A DNA stretch of 64,000 nt from Streptomyces sp. CB02980 (GCF_014451325.2 NZ_JACSCH020000001.1:121102-185101), one strand, 5' to 3'; positions 34,320 to 43,918 are shown, counted from the first letter of the stretch. The notes: a model not told the origin generated them from the letters alone. Numbers and translations are program-made.

Positions 34320-34690
34320 CTCATCGCCGCCCAGGTGGACGGGCCGGGTACGCGGATGCCCGCCACCCGGGCGGTGGACACGGATGCGTTCCATGACCGG
34401 GATGAGCTGCGGGGCGCCGCCCGCTGGCCCTGCGTGATCAGCAGCGCCAGCGGGCGGCGTCCGCCTTCACCGGCCAGGTGGATCTTGAGGTCAGGCCGCC
34501 TCGGGAGCGTTCGAGTCCCTCGTCCGGGCGGTGTGCCGGGGCGTGCTTCTTTTCCCGGCACCCGCGGAGGTCCCCTGCGCGCTCCCGCCGCATGCTGATG
34601 ACTCCGGCAGGACGTGCCGTCCACGCTCACCATCGACCAGCCGATACGGCCCTCGGCATCAGCGTCGGCCGGCACGGCCGCGAACATCTT
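34320..34690 (-). pseudogene. IS5-family transposase fragment
   Basis: On the minus strand the frame reads MFAAVPADADAEGRIGWSMV, SVDGTSCRSHQHAAGARRGP and, after an indel, LKIHLAGEGGRRPLALLITQ. The core catalytic Asp (SVDGT) is present but both ends are missing. The surrounding 34280-34993 shows nothing else. Confidence 0.75.
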
Positions 34691-34993
34691 GTCCCAGTGC
34701 CGTCCGCCGACTCAGCCACGTCCCGCAGCTCTCCCCGTTCCACCGCATCAACGCCGTCGCCTGAGTCTCTGGCTCAAGCCGGAAATGAAACAGTAGTGCC
34801 CGTCGGCTCCGGCAACAGTGCACGGTCGCTGCCGCGGAAATCGGCATGCGGTTGAAATTCGGTCGTCCTGTCCGTCGTTCGCCGGGCCCAGGCCCCGACC
34901 GGACCGGTGCCCGCCACCGTGCCGTACCAGCCGGCCTCTGCTGAGGGGCCCGGCTTCACGACGTGCGGTGTCGCGGTCCTTCGTGATCTCTGG

Positions 34994-35755
34994 TCAGATC
35001 GCGGCGGTGAGGAGGTCACTCAAGGGCTGGGCGGAGTCCGTTCCTGAGTGGCCGAGGGGCGCGTCGAAGCTCCAGACGAGGAAGAGCAGGAAGACCACCA
35101 GGGCACTGAAGGTGGTGGCCAGCAGCAGTTCGCGCGCAGAGCGGCGGATCTGCAGGGTGTAGAGCAGGCCGAGGGTGACCAGGGCACCGGCGAGGAGGCC
35201 GAACCAGAGGGCTGCGGGCAGAGTGGTGCCGGAGGTGTCCAGGCGCTGGTGACGGGCGTCGTCCGCCGCCGCCACCTGGTCCAGGAGCGGCTGGTAGGCC
35301 TGGGCCTGGAGCTCGTCCGCCGGGGTGCGATGAGCGATGTCGCTCCGGATGCGGCCCAGCAGTTCGGCGCCGGTGCCGTCGACGGGCAGGTCGTCCTTCA
35401 GAGCGGGCCATTCGGCGTTGACCGCGTGTCGGGCGTAGGCGTCGATGTGTTCCTTGATCTGTGTCCGGAAGGCGGCAGGGTAGACGTCCAGGCGCTGATC
35501 GATCTCGTACAGGGCCTGAGCCTCGCGCTGGACGGTGTCCTCGGCCGCGGTACGGGCCTCCCACACACCGGCGATCGCCAGTCCGAGCACGATGGCGTAG
35601 ACGACGCCGACCATCATGACCATGTACTCCAGCACGTCCGGTGTCTCGGAGGTGTCTTCGTCGACGGCCACGCGGCGGTGCCGCAGAACGGTCGCCGTGA
35701 CGACGAGAACGCAGACCAGGACCGAGGCCAGGGTGTAGACGAGCCATTCCGGCAT
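34994..35755 (-). CDS. DUF4239 membrane protein
   Basis: The 253-aa protein has an N-terminal helix (LVYTLASVLVCVLVVTATVL), a second (YMVMMVGVVYAIVLGLAIAG), a long helical soluble middle (about 67-180, including WEARTAAEDTVQREAQALYE) and two C-terminal helices (ALWFGLLAGALVTLGLLYTL and LLATTFSALVVFLLFLVWSF). This is the DUF4239 (bestrophin-like) layout. CTGGAG lies seven bases before the ATG. It is probably co-transcribed with the proline-rich membrane gene upstream (97-bp gap). Confidence 0.87.
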   Translation of the reverse strand: MPEWLVYTLASVLVCVLVVTATVLRHRRVAVDEDTSETPDVLEYMVMMVGVVYAIVLGLAIAGVWEARTAAEDTVQREAQALYEIDQRLDVYPAAFRTQIKEHIDAYARHAVNAEWPALKDDLPVDGTGAELLGRIRSDIAHRTPADELQAQAYQPLLDQVAAADDARHQRLDTSGTTLPAALWFGLLAGALVTLGLLYTLQIRRSARELLLATTFSALVVFLLFLVWSFDAPLGHSGTDSAQPLSDLLTAAI

Positions 35756-35852
35756 TGCACAACTCCAGGACGAGCGGGGCGATGTGTATGAGGTACGGGG
35801 GCGGACGCGGTGGGCCGGTCAATGACCCGGCGGCCGGACGAGAGGCAGATGG

Positions 35853-36455
35853 TCAGCCGCGGCCGCGGCGACGGGACCCGGGCCGCAGGACGGCCGCGGC
35901 CAGAACAGCCGGCAGGGTGATCACGACCGTGGACATGGTCATCGGGAGCGTGGCCGGAGCGGGACGGGACGGACCACCCGTGTAGTGCGAGCGCGGCTCC
36001 CACCGGAATCCGTTGGGCGCTTGCGCCGGAGCGGGGGTGGTGATGCTCGGCACCGGGGGCGCTGGTGGTGCCCACTCGGGGCCGGGTGCCGGGGGTGCCG
36101 CGGGTGCCGCGGGTGCCGCGGGTGCCGGGGCGGCTGGTTCCGGAGCGGCTTCCGGTGGCGAGAGCTCGGGCGGCCTTGGCGGCGCCGGCTCGGGGGCCGA
36201 CAGGGGCGGAGGCGGTGGTGACGGCCGCGACGGAGGAGGCGGCGCCGTGGGCGACGGGGTCGTCGGAGCGCACGTGGGGCGCGGGGCTCCCGTCACCCCG
36301 TCGCCGTAGCCCATGTCGACCCACACGTCCGGGGCACACACCACCAGGTGATCGCGAGTGGGAGAGTGATCCATGATTACGGCCACGTCTCCGTGGTGCG
36401 GCAGCGGGCACAGCGCCGCTGCAGCCCCGAGACCGACACTGATCCAGCCACCCAC
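35853..36455 (-). CDS. Proline-rich membrane-anchored protein
   Basis: The 200-aa product starts at a GTG with GGGGAGG upstream. It has a short hydrophobic N-terminus (WISVGLGAAAALCPL), then a Pro/Ala-rich low-complexity region of about 100 aa (PAPAAPAAPAAPPAPGPEW, from a nine-base repeat near 36093-36130), and a C-terminal helix MSTVVITLPAVLAAAVL followed by a basic tail. It may span the cell wall from the membrane. No family is recognised. Confidence 0.6.
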   Translation of the reverse strand: MGGWISVGLGAAAALCPLPHHGDVAVIMDHSPTRDHLVVCAPDVWVDMGYGDGVTGAPRPTCAPTTPSPTAPPPPSRPSPPPPPLSAPEPAPPRPPELSPPEAAPEPAAPAPAAPAAPAAPPAPGPEWAPPAPPVPSITTPAPAQAPNGFRWEPRSHYTGGPSRPAPATLPMTMSTVVITLPAVLAAAVLRPGSRRRGRG

Positions 36456-36848
36456 TCGTCATTCCTCCCCGTGACGACCTGACGTCGGACACGCGTTCAG
36501 GGCGCGAGAGGGCGGTTGTTCCACTGCCCTCGGAGCTGCCAATGCGGGTAACGATCATGAGCCCGGCCAGTCACGGAGACCGGACGTGCCGCCTGCCATC
36601 GGGGTGAATGCATCGCCACAAGGCCATACCTCGGCCACAGCAAGCGGAGGGAAAGGGCCCCGTCGGCATGGCGGTGGGGTAGGGAACCACGCCTCCGGCA
36701 GCGGGCTCCCCGCCGCCGCTGGCCGGATCGTGCTCAGGCCCGCACGCCTCCGCACTCCGGGGGCCGCCCGGGCCGCTGGCACCGGGGTCCGTGCCGCGTT
36801 TCACTTGAAGGTGTTGGAAGGTGCCGCACCCGCGCTCCGGGAGGTTCC
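36456..36848. other. Intergenic region between divergent genes
   Basis: This region holds the promoters of the proline-rich protein gene and of the carotenoid oxygenase gene. No additional gene or palindrome is supported. Confidence 0.5.
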
Positions 36849-38321
36849 GTGAACACGCACACACCGCCCCGTTTCGACCCCACCCGCGTCCCCCACCTGT
36901 CGGGCCTGTTCGCGCCGGTGACGGAGGAGGTCGACGCCGCCGAGCTAGAGGTGACGGGCGAGATCCCGGCCGCCCTGGACGGCTTGTACCTGCGCAACGG
37001 GCCCAATCCCCGCTTCACGCCGATCGGCTCGTACCTGTACCCCATCGACGGCGACGGCATGCTGCACGGGGTGTGGCTCTCGGAGGGCCGCGCCCGCTAC
37101 CGCAACCGCTTCGTGCGCACCCCCGCCCTGGAGGCCGAGGAACGGGCCGGGCGGGCTTTGTGGGGAGGCCTGGAGTCGATGATCGTGCCGGATGCCGAGC
37201 AGGTCGGACCGCAGCTGGCGGGGACCTTCCGGGAACTGCCCGACATCAACGTCGTACGGCACGGGGGCCGGATGCTGGCCCTCGCCGAGTCGGACTGCCC
37301 GTACCGGATCGGCGCCGGGCTGGAGACCCTCGGCCGCGAGGACTTCGAAGGGGCCCTGCCTGCGGGGATCACCGCCCACCCCAAGACCGACCCGGTCACG
37401 GGCGAGATGGTCGTCTTCTGCTACGGCCTGGAGCCGCCGTACCTGACCTGGTCGGTCATGGGCCGCGACGGCACCGTCACGAGCGGGCCTACTCCCGTCG
37501 ACGGCGTGGACGAGCCGATGATGATCCACGACATGGCCCTGACCGGCCGCTACGCCGTCCTGGTCCTCGCGCCCGCCTTCTTCGACCTGGACGCGGCCAT
37601 GGCGGGCGGCTCGTTCCTGGACTGGCGGCCCGAGCGGGGTACCCGCGTGGTCCTGATCCCCCGCGACGGCGGACCGCCGCGCTGGGCGGCCGACGAGGCG
37701 TTCTGGCTGTGGCACACCGTGAACGCCTACGACGACGGCCCCGGCGCGGACGCCCCGGTGGTCCTGGACTACGTGCAGTGGAGCCGGCTGACCGTCGGCA
37801 GCGCACCGGGGGCGGCGCAGGACCCGGTCAGCGGCGGTCTGGCACGGGCGCGCATCGACCCCGTGGCAGGCACCATGACCCGCACCCTTCTGGACGACGC
37901 CCGAGTGGAATTCCCTCGCATCGACGACCGTCTCATCGGCCGGCGGCACCGGCACACCGCGCTGGCCGCCTCGACCGGCCGGACGGACCTGCTGCCGGGC
38001 GAGTACGACGCCGTGCGCTTCCACGACGTGCGAACGGGGGCCGCCCTCGTCTGGGACGCCGGAGACCTGTCGGTCGGCGAACCGGTCTTCGCTCCCGAGC
38101 CGGGTACCGACTCCGAAGAGCGGGGCTACTGGCTCACCTTCGCCACAGACCGCACCGACGGGTCGAGCTGGTTCCTGGTCGTGCCTGCCGAGGACCCGGC
38201 TTCCGGGCCGGTGGCGCGCGCCCGCGTCCCCGTCCGGGTCCCGCTCGGCCTGCACGGCTGCTGGCTGCCCACCGAAGGCGGCCGAGCCGCCGAGCACGGT
38301 GCGCCGTCCGCTGCGACGTGA
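36849..38321 (+). CDS. Carotenoid cleavage oxygenase family protein
   Basis: The 490-aa beta-propeller enzyme has the four iron-binding histidines at about H177 (ITAHPKTDP), H227 (MMIHDMALT), H289 (LWHTVNAYD) and H469 (GLHGCW). Also present are the family blocks YLRNGPNPRF and IDGDGMLHGVWL near the N-terminus and the Glu-rich CYGLEPPYLTWS. Such Fe(II) enzymes split conjugated double bonds of carotenoids or stilbene-like lignin fragments with O2. The GTG start has GGGAGG five bases upstream. No carotenoid synthesis gene is nearby, so the natural substrate is open. Confidence 0.92.
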   Translation: MNTHTPPRFDPTRVPHLSGLFAPVTEEVDAAELEVTGEIPAALDGLYLRNGPNPRFTPIGSYLYPIDGDGMLHGVWLSEGRARYRNRFVRTPALEAEERAGRALWGGLESMIVPDAEQVGPQLAGTFRELPDINVVRHGGRMLALAESDCPYRIGAGLETLGREDFEGALPAGITAHPKTDPVTGEMVVFCYGLEPPYLTWSVMGRDGTVTSGPTPVDGVDEPMMIHDMALTGRYAVLVLAPAFFDLDAAMAGGSFLDWRPERGTRVVLIPRDGGPPRWAADEAFWLWHTVNAYDDGPGADAPVVLDYVQWSRLTVGSAPGAAQDPVSGGLARARIDPVAGTMTRTLLDDARVEFPRIDDRLIGRRHRHTALAASTGRTDLLPGEYDAVRFHDVRTGAALVWDAGDLSVGEPVFAPEPGTDSEERGYWLTFATDRTDGSSWFLVVPAEDPASGPVARARVPVRVPLGLHGCWLPTEGGRAAEHGAPSAAT

Positions 38322-38423
38322 CGGACAGCCGGGGTTGCTGCCCGGCGCGGCCTCCGCTGGTTCCCACCGTCAGAGCCTTGGCTGGCCGCGGAGACGAGAC
38401 GGCGTGCCTCTAAGGTAACCGGC

Positions 38424-40478
38424 ATGACGAGCGCAGCCGGAGAACTGGTGGGTGGGCGTTACCGACTGGTCGACACGATCGGTCGCGGCGGAATGGGCCG
38501 AGTTTGGCGTGCTCACGATGATCGCCTCGACCGTGAAGTGGCGGTCAAGGAAGTGGTGGTGCCGGACGACGCGGCATCGGGTCTGCGGTCCGAACTGATC
38601 GCGCGGACAGAGCGGGAGGCGCGGGCCGCAGCCCGGCTCCGGCACCCCGGTGTGGTGGCCGTGCACGACGTGGTCCACCACCGTGGCGTTCCGTGGATCG
38701 TCATGGAGTTCGTCTCCGGCCCCTCACTCGGGGAACTGATACGGACACAGGGCCGCCTCGGCTGGGAGCGCGTCGCGTCCCTCGGCATCGGGATCGCGGA
38801 TGCCCTCGCGCACGCCCATGCCGCCGGAGTGGTACACCGTGATCTCAAGCCCGACAACGTCCTCCTCGCTGGTGACCGACCGGTCATCGCCGACTTCGGC
38901 ATCGCCCGGCTCCTCGACGCCACCCAGCACCTGACGGCGACACACACCGTCATCGGCACACCCCAGTTCATGCCTCCGGAGCAGCTGGAGGGCCGCCGCG
39001 TCGAGGCTCCGGCAGACCTGTGGGCCCTCGGCACCACGCTGTACGCGGCAGTCGAGGGACGGCCTCCCTTCGACGGGCCCACCCTGACCGCTGTCATCGC
39101 GGCCGTGCTGACGCAACCTGCTCCGGCGCCGGCACAGGCCGGGCCGCTGGCGCGGCTGCTCGGTGAGCTTCTGGACAAGGACCCGTTGGCGCGCCCCGAC
39201 GCCCGAGTCGCCGCGCAGAGGTTGCGAGCCCTCTTGGGCGCGGCAGGTGGGCCCGAAGCCCCCGCGCGGCACACTCCCACGGTGGTGGACCTCGGCCCTG
39301 CACCCGATCCCATACCCGATCCCGGTATCAGTCGCGGGTTCGCCGACATGCCCACCGCCGCCGCCGTTCCGGACGTGCCCGAAGGCGCTCCGCGTCGCAC
39401 GGATGCGCCCGGCCCGCGCCGCCGCAGCGTCCTGCTGGGCGGACTGGCCGCGCTGGCCGCGGTGGGAGGAGCGACCGCCCTCGCGATGCGGCAGTTCACC
39501 GGCGACGAGGCCAAGGCACCCCCGCCGTGGACCGCGTTGACCGGCGCTCAGAACCCCGTGCTGTCCCTGGCGTTCAACCCCGCCGGCACTCTCCTGGCCG
39601 GGGGGTGCGCGGACGACACCGTACGGCTCTGGGACGTGGCCGGCGGCACGCTTGCCGCCACCCTCGACGTACCACCGGACCCTTCCCGGGACGACTATCC
39701 GATCGAGGTGTACGAGGTCCGGTTCAGCCCGGACGGCAGGACCCTGGCCATCGGCACCAACGGCCCCATACCCCGCGTGCACCTGTGGGACGTGGCGACG
39801 CGCGCCCTCACCCGCACCTTGGACCGCCGTGGTCCTGTGTCGAACCCGATCACGTTCAGCCCGGACAGCAAGACCGTCGCGACCAACGGCGACGGCGATG
39901 TCCTGCTCTGGAACACGGCCACCGGAGCCCTCGTCGGCACGGCGGGCGGTGACTGGGAAGCGGTGACGGCCCTCGCGTTCAGCCCCGACGGAAAGGCCCT
40001 CGCCATCGGTGACGAGGAAGGCAGACTCCGCCTGTGGGAGCCGAGGTCGGACTCGAAGCCCGCAGAGCTGCAAGTCGCGGACAGCAGCGTGCAGTCGTTG
40101 GCGTTCACACCCGACGGAAGCGCCGTCATCAGCGGGGGCGACAGGCTGCGCCTGCACAACCGGACGGACTCGAGGATCACGCAGTTGGGCAACGAGAGGG
40201 CCGACTGGGTGATGCCCAGCCCGGACGGAGGCTCCATCGCCGCTATTGCCTACGCCGACGGATCCAGCAAGCTGCTCCTGTTGTCCACCACGACCCGAGC
40301 CGTCACCGGCGAGGCCGAGGTCGCCGAAGGACTGGGCTCCGTGCCGGTCGCCCTCAGCCCCAACTGGACGAGGCTGGCCACAGGTGGCGACGCCAACTCG
40401 GTACGGCTGTGGCCCTTCTCGCCTCACAACCCGCCCGGGTACCTCCACACACCCACGCCCACGCATTCCCCTCATTGA
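38424..40478 (+). CDS. PknB-type Ser/Thr kinase with WD40 C-terminus
   Basis: The 684-aa protein has a kinase domain (about 12-270) with GRGGMGRVW, catalytic Lys42 (AVKEV), HRDLKPDN at 138-145 and DFG at 157-159. A Pro-rich linker and one membrane helix (SVLLGGLAALAAVGGATALA, about 334-354) follow. The outer part (about 370-680) has WD40 repeats with SPDG-like turns (FSPDGRTLAIG, FSPDSKTVATNGDGDVLLWN, FSPDGKALAIGDEEGRLRLW), forming a propeller that may sense an extracytoplasmic partner. The linker orientation suggests kinase inside, propeller outside. Confidence 0.92.
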   Translation: MTSAAGELVGGRYRLVDTIGRGGMGRVWRAHDDRLDREVAVKEVVVPDDAASGLRSELIARTEREARAAARLRHPGVVAVHDVVHHRGVPWIVMEFVSGPSLGELIRTQGRLGWERVASLGIGIADALAHAHAAGVVHRDLKPDNVLLAGDRPVIADFGIARLLDATQHLTATHTVIGTPQFMPPEQLEGRRVEAPADLWALGTTLYAAVEGRPPFDGPTLTAVIAAVLTQPAPAPAQAGPLARLLGELLDKDPLARPDARVAAQRLRALLGAAGGPEAPARHTPTVVDLGPAPDPIPDPGISRGFADMPTAAAVPDVPEGAPRRTDAPGPRRRSVLLGGLAALAAVGGATALAMRQFTGDEAKAPPPWTALTGAQNPVLSLAFNPAGTLLAGGCADDTVRLWDVAGGTLAATLDVPPDPSRDDYPIEVYEVRFSPDGRTLAIGTNGPIPRVHLWDVATRALTRTLDRRGPVSNPITFSPDSKTVATNGDGDVLLWNTATGALVGTAGGDWEAVTALAFSPDGKALAIGDEEGRLRLWEPRSDSKPAELQVADSSVQSLAFTPDGSAVISGGDRLRLHNRTDSRITQLGNERADWVMPSPDGGSIAAIAYADGSSKLLLLSTTTRAVTGEAEVAEGLGSVPVALSPNWTRLATGGDANSVRLWPFSPHNPPGYLHTPTPTHSPH

Positions 40479-40518
40479 CCCCCGACACCAGCGCCCCGCA
40501 GCGTCTTCGCAGTGTGCT

Positions 40519-40752
40519 CACAGGGACCGAGGCCTCGGACGCATATGCCATTGGCCGGGTCGTGCACGACTCTGGCGTACCTGACCGGCGTGGTGGCAGG
40601 GTGAACGGCAGCGGCCTTCCGCACCGCTCGCCCGCGGACCTGGCCGCCGGCCCTGCTCCGCGTCGCCCGCGGCAGTCATGGCCGCGCCTGCCTCCCGGCT
40701 CCCCACGGGAGGCCATAGGCGCGTTCGGGGAGACAAGCTCACCGCGAAGGCA
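40519..40752. repeat. Dispersed repeat of about 230 bp, copy 2
   Basis: This is the same-orientation counterpart of 4362-4593. The shared core includes the block from GTGCACGACTCTGGCGTACC to GGGAGGCCATAGG. It lies directly after the kinase-WD40 stop. The rest of 40479-41099 contains only the terminator-like hairpin at 41009. Confidence 0.75.
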
Positions 40753-41008
40753 GGACCCGCGCCGCCGCGTACTCGGCCGCCGCGAACCTCCGTACCGCCC
40801 GCCGCAGCCGTGGTTCCCCCACACCGGCCCTGTCGAGAGCACGCTTCCGCATACCGGCCTCCTGCCATCGCCGGCTGCGAGCCTACGACTCCCGGGACGG
40901 AAACCCGCAGGTGCCCCGGCCGCCCGCCCGTCAGACTCACGGCAACACACGCAGGGGGCCGAATGCGCGCTGCTTCGGCAGGCTGCGGGGCGCGTGCACG
41001 CGCCCTCT

Positions 41009-41036
41009 CGCCGTTGGCCCACCCGGGCCAACGGCG
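41009..41036 (-). terminator. Hairpin downstream of the nitroreductase gene
   Basis: CGCCGTTGGCCC (41009-41020) and GGGCCAACGGCG (41025-41036) form a perfect 12-bp stem with a 4-nt loop, about 65 bp past the nitroreductase stop. Confidence 0.7.
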
Positions 41037-41099
41037 GGAAGCACCGCTCATGAGCGAACGTCATAGACCACGTCGCTCCATGCTTTCGTGAAGCGGCGC

Positions 41100-41795
41100 C
41101 TACTCCTGGCGTGCGGTACTCGCGGCCCCGTCAGCCCTGTCAGCCCTGTCAGCCCCGTACGACTCGCGGAACACGGTGCGCTCCTGGGCGCGCCGCCCCG
41201 GATGGCGGGGCTCGTGCGCCGGGTAGCCGATCGACACCAGCAGGGCGATGGCGAGGTCGTCACGGTCACCGATGCCGATGACCTCCTTCACCTTCTTCTC
41301 GTCCCAGCCGTTCATGGGCGAAGTCGCCAGGCCCATCTCCGTGGCGGCAAGCATCACGAAGGAAGCCGCGATCATGGCGTCCTTGACCGCGTACTCCCGG
41401 AGCAGACCCCGCTGGTCGAGATCCTCCTGGAACGCCCGTGACGCGTCGGAGAACATCGCGACGAACTCGTCGCTCCAGGCTCCGCCGCACCGCGCCTGCT
41501 CGTAGACGTCACTGTGGTCGTCACGCCAGGCCTGAGGCTCGGCGACGAAGACCAGGACGACCGGAGCCTCTTGTGGCTGGGGCTGGCCTCCCGTGGCCCG
41601 TGCAAGCCCCGCACGGCCTTCGTCTCCGGACACCGCGACGATCGACCGGTCCTGCAGGTTCCAGCTGGTAGGAGCCTCAGCGGCCAGAGCGAGAAGTGCG
41701 TCGATCGCGGTATCCGGGATCGGGTCGGGCCTGTAGTGGCGGACGGTGCGGCGGGTGCGGATCGCTTCCGCGACAGACATCGTTGGAGTCGTCAT
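41100..41795 (-). CDS. Nitroreductase family protein
   Basis: From ATG 41795 the product is 231 aa: MSVAEAIRTRRTVRHYRPDP and AAEAPTSWNLQDRSIVAVSG (FMN-phosphate binding R-x-R and S/N residues), then SFVMLAATEMGLATSPMNGW and IALLVSIGYPAHEPRHPGRR. This is the standard FMN-dependent nitroreductase/NADH-oxidase fold. The C-terminus carries a short DRADRADGA run from a nine-base repeat. It is divergent from an HxlR regulator across a 68-bp spacer with two palindromes, so redox or electrophile control is likely. Confidence 0.9.
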   Translation of the reverse strand: MTTPTMSVAEAIRTRRTVRHYRPDPIPDTAIDALLALAAEAPTSWNLQDRSIVAVSGDEGRAGLARATGGQPQPQEAPVVLVFVAEPQAWRDDHSDVYEQARCGGAWSDEFVAMFSDASRAFQEDLDQRGLLREYAVKDAMIAASFVMLAATEMGLATSPMNGWDEKKVKEVIGIGDRDDLAIALLVSIGYPAHEPRHPGRRAQERTVFRESYGADRADRADGAASTARQE

Positions 41796-41818
41796 GTCAC
41801 TCACTATTGGTGAGTGAC
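41796..41818. promoter_or_regulatory. Operator palindrome, nitroreductase side
   Basis: GTCACTCAC and GTGAGTGAC are perfect 9-bp arms around TATTG. The site touches the nitroreductase start codon, so a bound HxlR dimer would block its transcription or translation. Confidence 0.7.
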
Positions 41819-41835
41819 TCTCCATCGGAAAGAGG

Positions 41836-41849
41836 GCACTATTTAGTGC
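41836..41849. promoter_or_regulatory. Operator palindrome, HxlR side
   Basis: GCACTATTTAGTGC is a perfect palindrome 14 bp before the HxlR start codon and probably overlaps its own promoter (autoregulation). Confidence 0.6.
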
Positions 41850-41863
41850 GCTACTCTCCCCGC

Positions 41864-42259
41864 ATGGAGACCATCGTGGAATCGTCCGGACTGCCGGCCG
41901 ACGTCTACTCGGCGAAATGCCCGACACGCCAGGTCCTCGACCACATCTCCGGCAAGTGGACCATCCTGGTCGTGGACGCCCTCCTCGAAGGCACCCTGCG
42001 CTACACCGACTTGAGCCGGCGTATCGAAGGCGTGTCCCAGAAGATGCTCACTCAGACTCTGCGCGGCCTCGAAGCCGACGGGTTCGTCACCCGCACCGTG
42101 TATCCCACCATTCCGCCCCGAGTCGAATACGACCTGACGGAGCTCGGTCACAGCCTCGGAGAGCCGATCACCGCCCTCCGCCAGTGGACAGAAACCCACA
42201 TCAACGAGATCGAGCGAGCCCGAGCCCGGTCAGCATCAGAGGCCGGAAAAGCCCCCTGA
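41864..42259 (+). CDS. HxlR-family winged-helix regulator
   Basis: The 131-aa regulator contains CPTRQVLDHISGKWTILVVD, FRY-like TLRYTDLSRRIEGVSQKMLT, QTLRGLEADGFVTRTVYPTI and PPRVEYDLTELGHSLGEPIT, the canonical HxlR winged helix. The N-terminal Cys (AKCPT) is at the position of the redox- or quinone-sensing Cys in YodB/HypR-type relatives. It is placed divergently from a nitroreductase, the classic pairing for electrophile sensing. Confidence 0.93.
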   Translation: METIVESSGLPADVYSAKCPTRQVLDHISGKWTILVVDALLEGTLRYTDLSRRIEGVSQKMLTQTLRGLEADGFVTRTVYPTIPPRVEYDLTELGHSLGEPITALRQWTETHINEIERARARSASEAGKAP

Positions 42260-42721
42260 CCTGCTGCACCCCACACGGCGGGCGCGCAAGCCCACGGACC
42301 GACTCCTGTTCGACGGGCAGCAGACGCTGACCGGCTCCAGGCCGGCTGTACCGGGGAAGCCTGCGACCGTCATCGGCGGCGGGCTCGCGGGGAGGGTTCC
42401 GGGCTTCCTTCCAGGCCGGTAGCTCGGTCCGCGGCCGTAGCCCGAGCATGGTCACGGGACCTGGCTCACGATCCGGCCGGCGGCCGACATCGAAGGCCGC
42501 CGGGTCGATCTCCTTCAGCTCATCGGCCGGCCGGTTGACGGACCGCCGTAAGCCGAGGTCGATGCGCCGCTGCCCGCGCCGTGTCGGACGACTGTCGGTG
42601 GGGACAGCGACCTGTCGGCGGAATGTGGGTGGCGTGAGAGACCGTGGGAGCTGGGCCTGACCGGCTGTGAATGTGCGGTCCCGCCCGCCTCCAGACCACT
42701 CCGAACCTCCAGGAGCCCGCC
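42260..42721. other. Intergenic region, no gene seen
   Basis: No coding frame with a ribosome site is visible. The last 30 bp hold the promoter-proximal region of the SDR gene. Confidence 0.45.
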
Positions 42722-43705
42722 ATGCCCTCCGTTCCCCAGGTCCCGCAGTGGGACGTCCGCCGGCTGCCTCACGCCGAGGGGAAGAGCTTCCTGGTCACCG
42801 GCGGCAACGCGGGCATCGGGTACTTCATCGCCGAGCAGCTCGCCGGCACCGGAGCCTTGGTCGTTCTCGGCAGCCGCGACAGGGCGAAGGCCGGCGAGGC
42901 GATCACTTCCATCAGCTCGCGCGTCCCGGGTGCCAGGCTGAAGCACATGCCCCTGGACCTGGCAGATCTCGCGTCGCTCGAAGCATCCGTGGATGCGCTC
43001 GGTCTGGATCGCCTCGACGCCGTCGTCCACAACGCCGGCGTGGCGCTCGACCATCCTCCGCGCCGGGAAACCGCGGCCGGCCACGAGCTGATGCTCGCAA
43101 CCAACCACCTGGGGCACTTCGCGCTGACCCATCACCTGGCCCCCCTGCTCACGGCGACCCCGGGGAGCCGGATCGTCACCACTGGCAGCTTCGCCGCCAA
43201 GTCCGAACGCCTGGACCTCGACGATCTCCAGAGCCAGCGCGACTACCAACCCAAACGTGCTTATGCGCGGTCGAAGTTGGCCCAGATGCTCTTCGCCGTT
43301 GAACTCGACCGCCGCCTGCGTGCAGCAGGGAGCGCGACGCTGAGCGTGATTGTTCATCCCGGGGGCGCGCTCGACTCCCTCACGCCTTCGCGCCCGCCGA
43401 TCCATGCCCGGACCGCCGGCGAGCGCCTGCGCCAGCTGCCGCTCGGTCTTTTCGTCCAGGGCAAGGACGCTGCCGCATGGCCCGCTGTTCGCGCCGTGCT
43501 CGACCCGAGCGTCCACGGTGGCCAGATGTGGACTCCCGGACTGTTCGGGCTGCGCGGTACCCCCAGGATCGAACCTCTCTGGAACCACCTCGCCGACACC
43601 ACGACCGCGGCACGTCTATGGGCGGCCAGCTGCGACCTGACGGGCAACGACCTGGCGTTCACCGCACCGACAAGGGTCCGGCGGGACTGCAGGCCCAGCG
43701 ACTGA
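42722..43705 (+). CDS. Short-chain dehydrogenase/reductase
   Basis: ATG 42722 follows AGGAG. The 327-aa protein has SFLVTGGNAGIGYFIAEQLA (TGxxxGIG), LDAVVHNAGVA (NAG), IVTTGSFAAK (catalytic Ser) and YARSKLAQMLFAVELDRRLR; the usual YxxxK is present as Y-A-R-S-K. The length and C-terminal GLFVQGKDAAAWPAVRAVLD fit the retinol-dehydrogenase/WW-oxidoreductase-like classical SDRs. It is NAD(P)-dependent, with unknown substrate. No regulator lies next to it. Confidence 0.88.
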   Translation: MPSVPQVPQWDVRRLPHAEGKSFLVTGGNAGIGYFIAEQLAGTGALVVLGSRDRAKAGEAITSISSRVPGARLKHMPLDLADLASLEASVDALGLDRLDAVVHNAGVALDHPPRRETAAGHELMLATNHLGHFALTHHLAPLLTATPGSRIVTTGSFAAKSERLDLDDLQSQRDYQPKRAYARSKLAQMLFAVELDRRLRAAGSATLSVIVHPGGALDSLTPSRPPIHARTAGERLRQLPLGLFVQGKDAAAWPAVRAVLDPSVHGGQMWTPGLFGLRGTPRIEPLWNHLADTTTAARLWAASCDLTGNDLAFTAPTRVRRDCRPSD

Positions 43706-43918
43706 GCGGTAGAGCGAGGCGGACTACGCGGACTACGCGGAGAACCCCGACACCGACGGCCGCATGGCAGCCGTAGTCGCGGCCGTGGAGGGCCTGACCT
43801 CGGGAAGGCGGAACCCAGGATTGCGGGTGCGCCGACCGCATGGTGCGCCAGTGGGGCCGACGACGCCACGCGGGTGACCGGTGGCGCTCCGGCGGCGGCG
43901 CGCTGGAGCAGTCCGTTG

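Noticed and set aside
36945..38297. A 450-residue open frame opposite the carotenoid oxygenase gene
   Set aside because: It is a mirror of the real gene caused by high GC at third positions; it lacks a ribosome site and any family motif.
38724..40475. A 583-residue open frame opposite the kinase-WD40 gene
   Set aside because: It is another antisense shadow; the plus-strand gene has complete kinase motifs.
4362..40752. Group II intron as the source of the 230-bp repeat
   Set aside because: No reverse transcriptase, domain V hairpin or intron ends were recognised at either copy.
42201..42455. Small minus-strand ORF after the HxlR gene
   Set aside because: It has no ribosome site, an Arg/Pro-rich composition typical of antisense frames, and no family.
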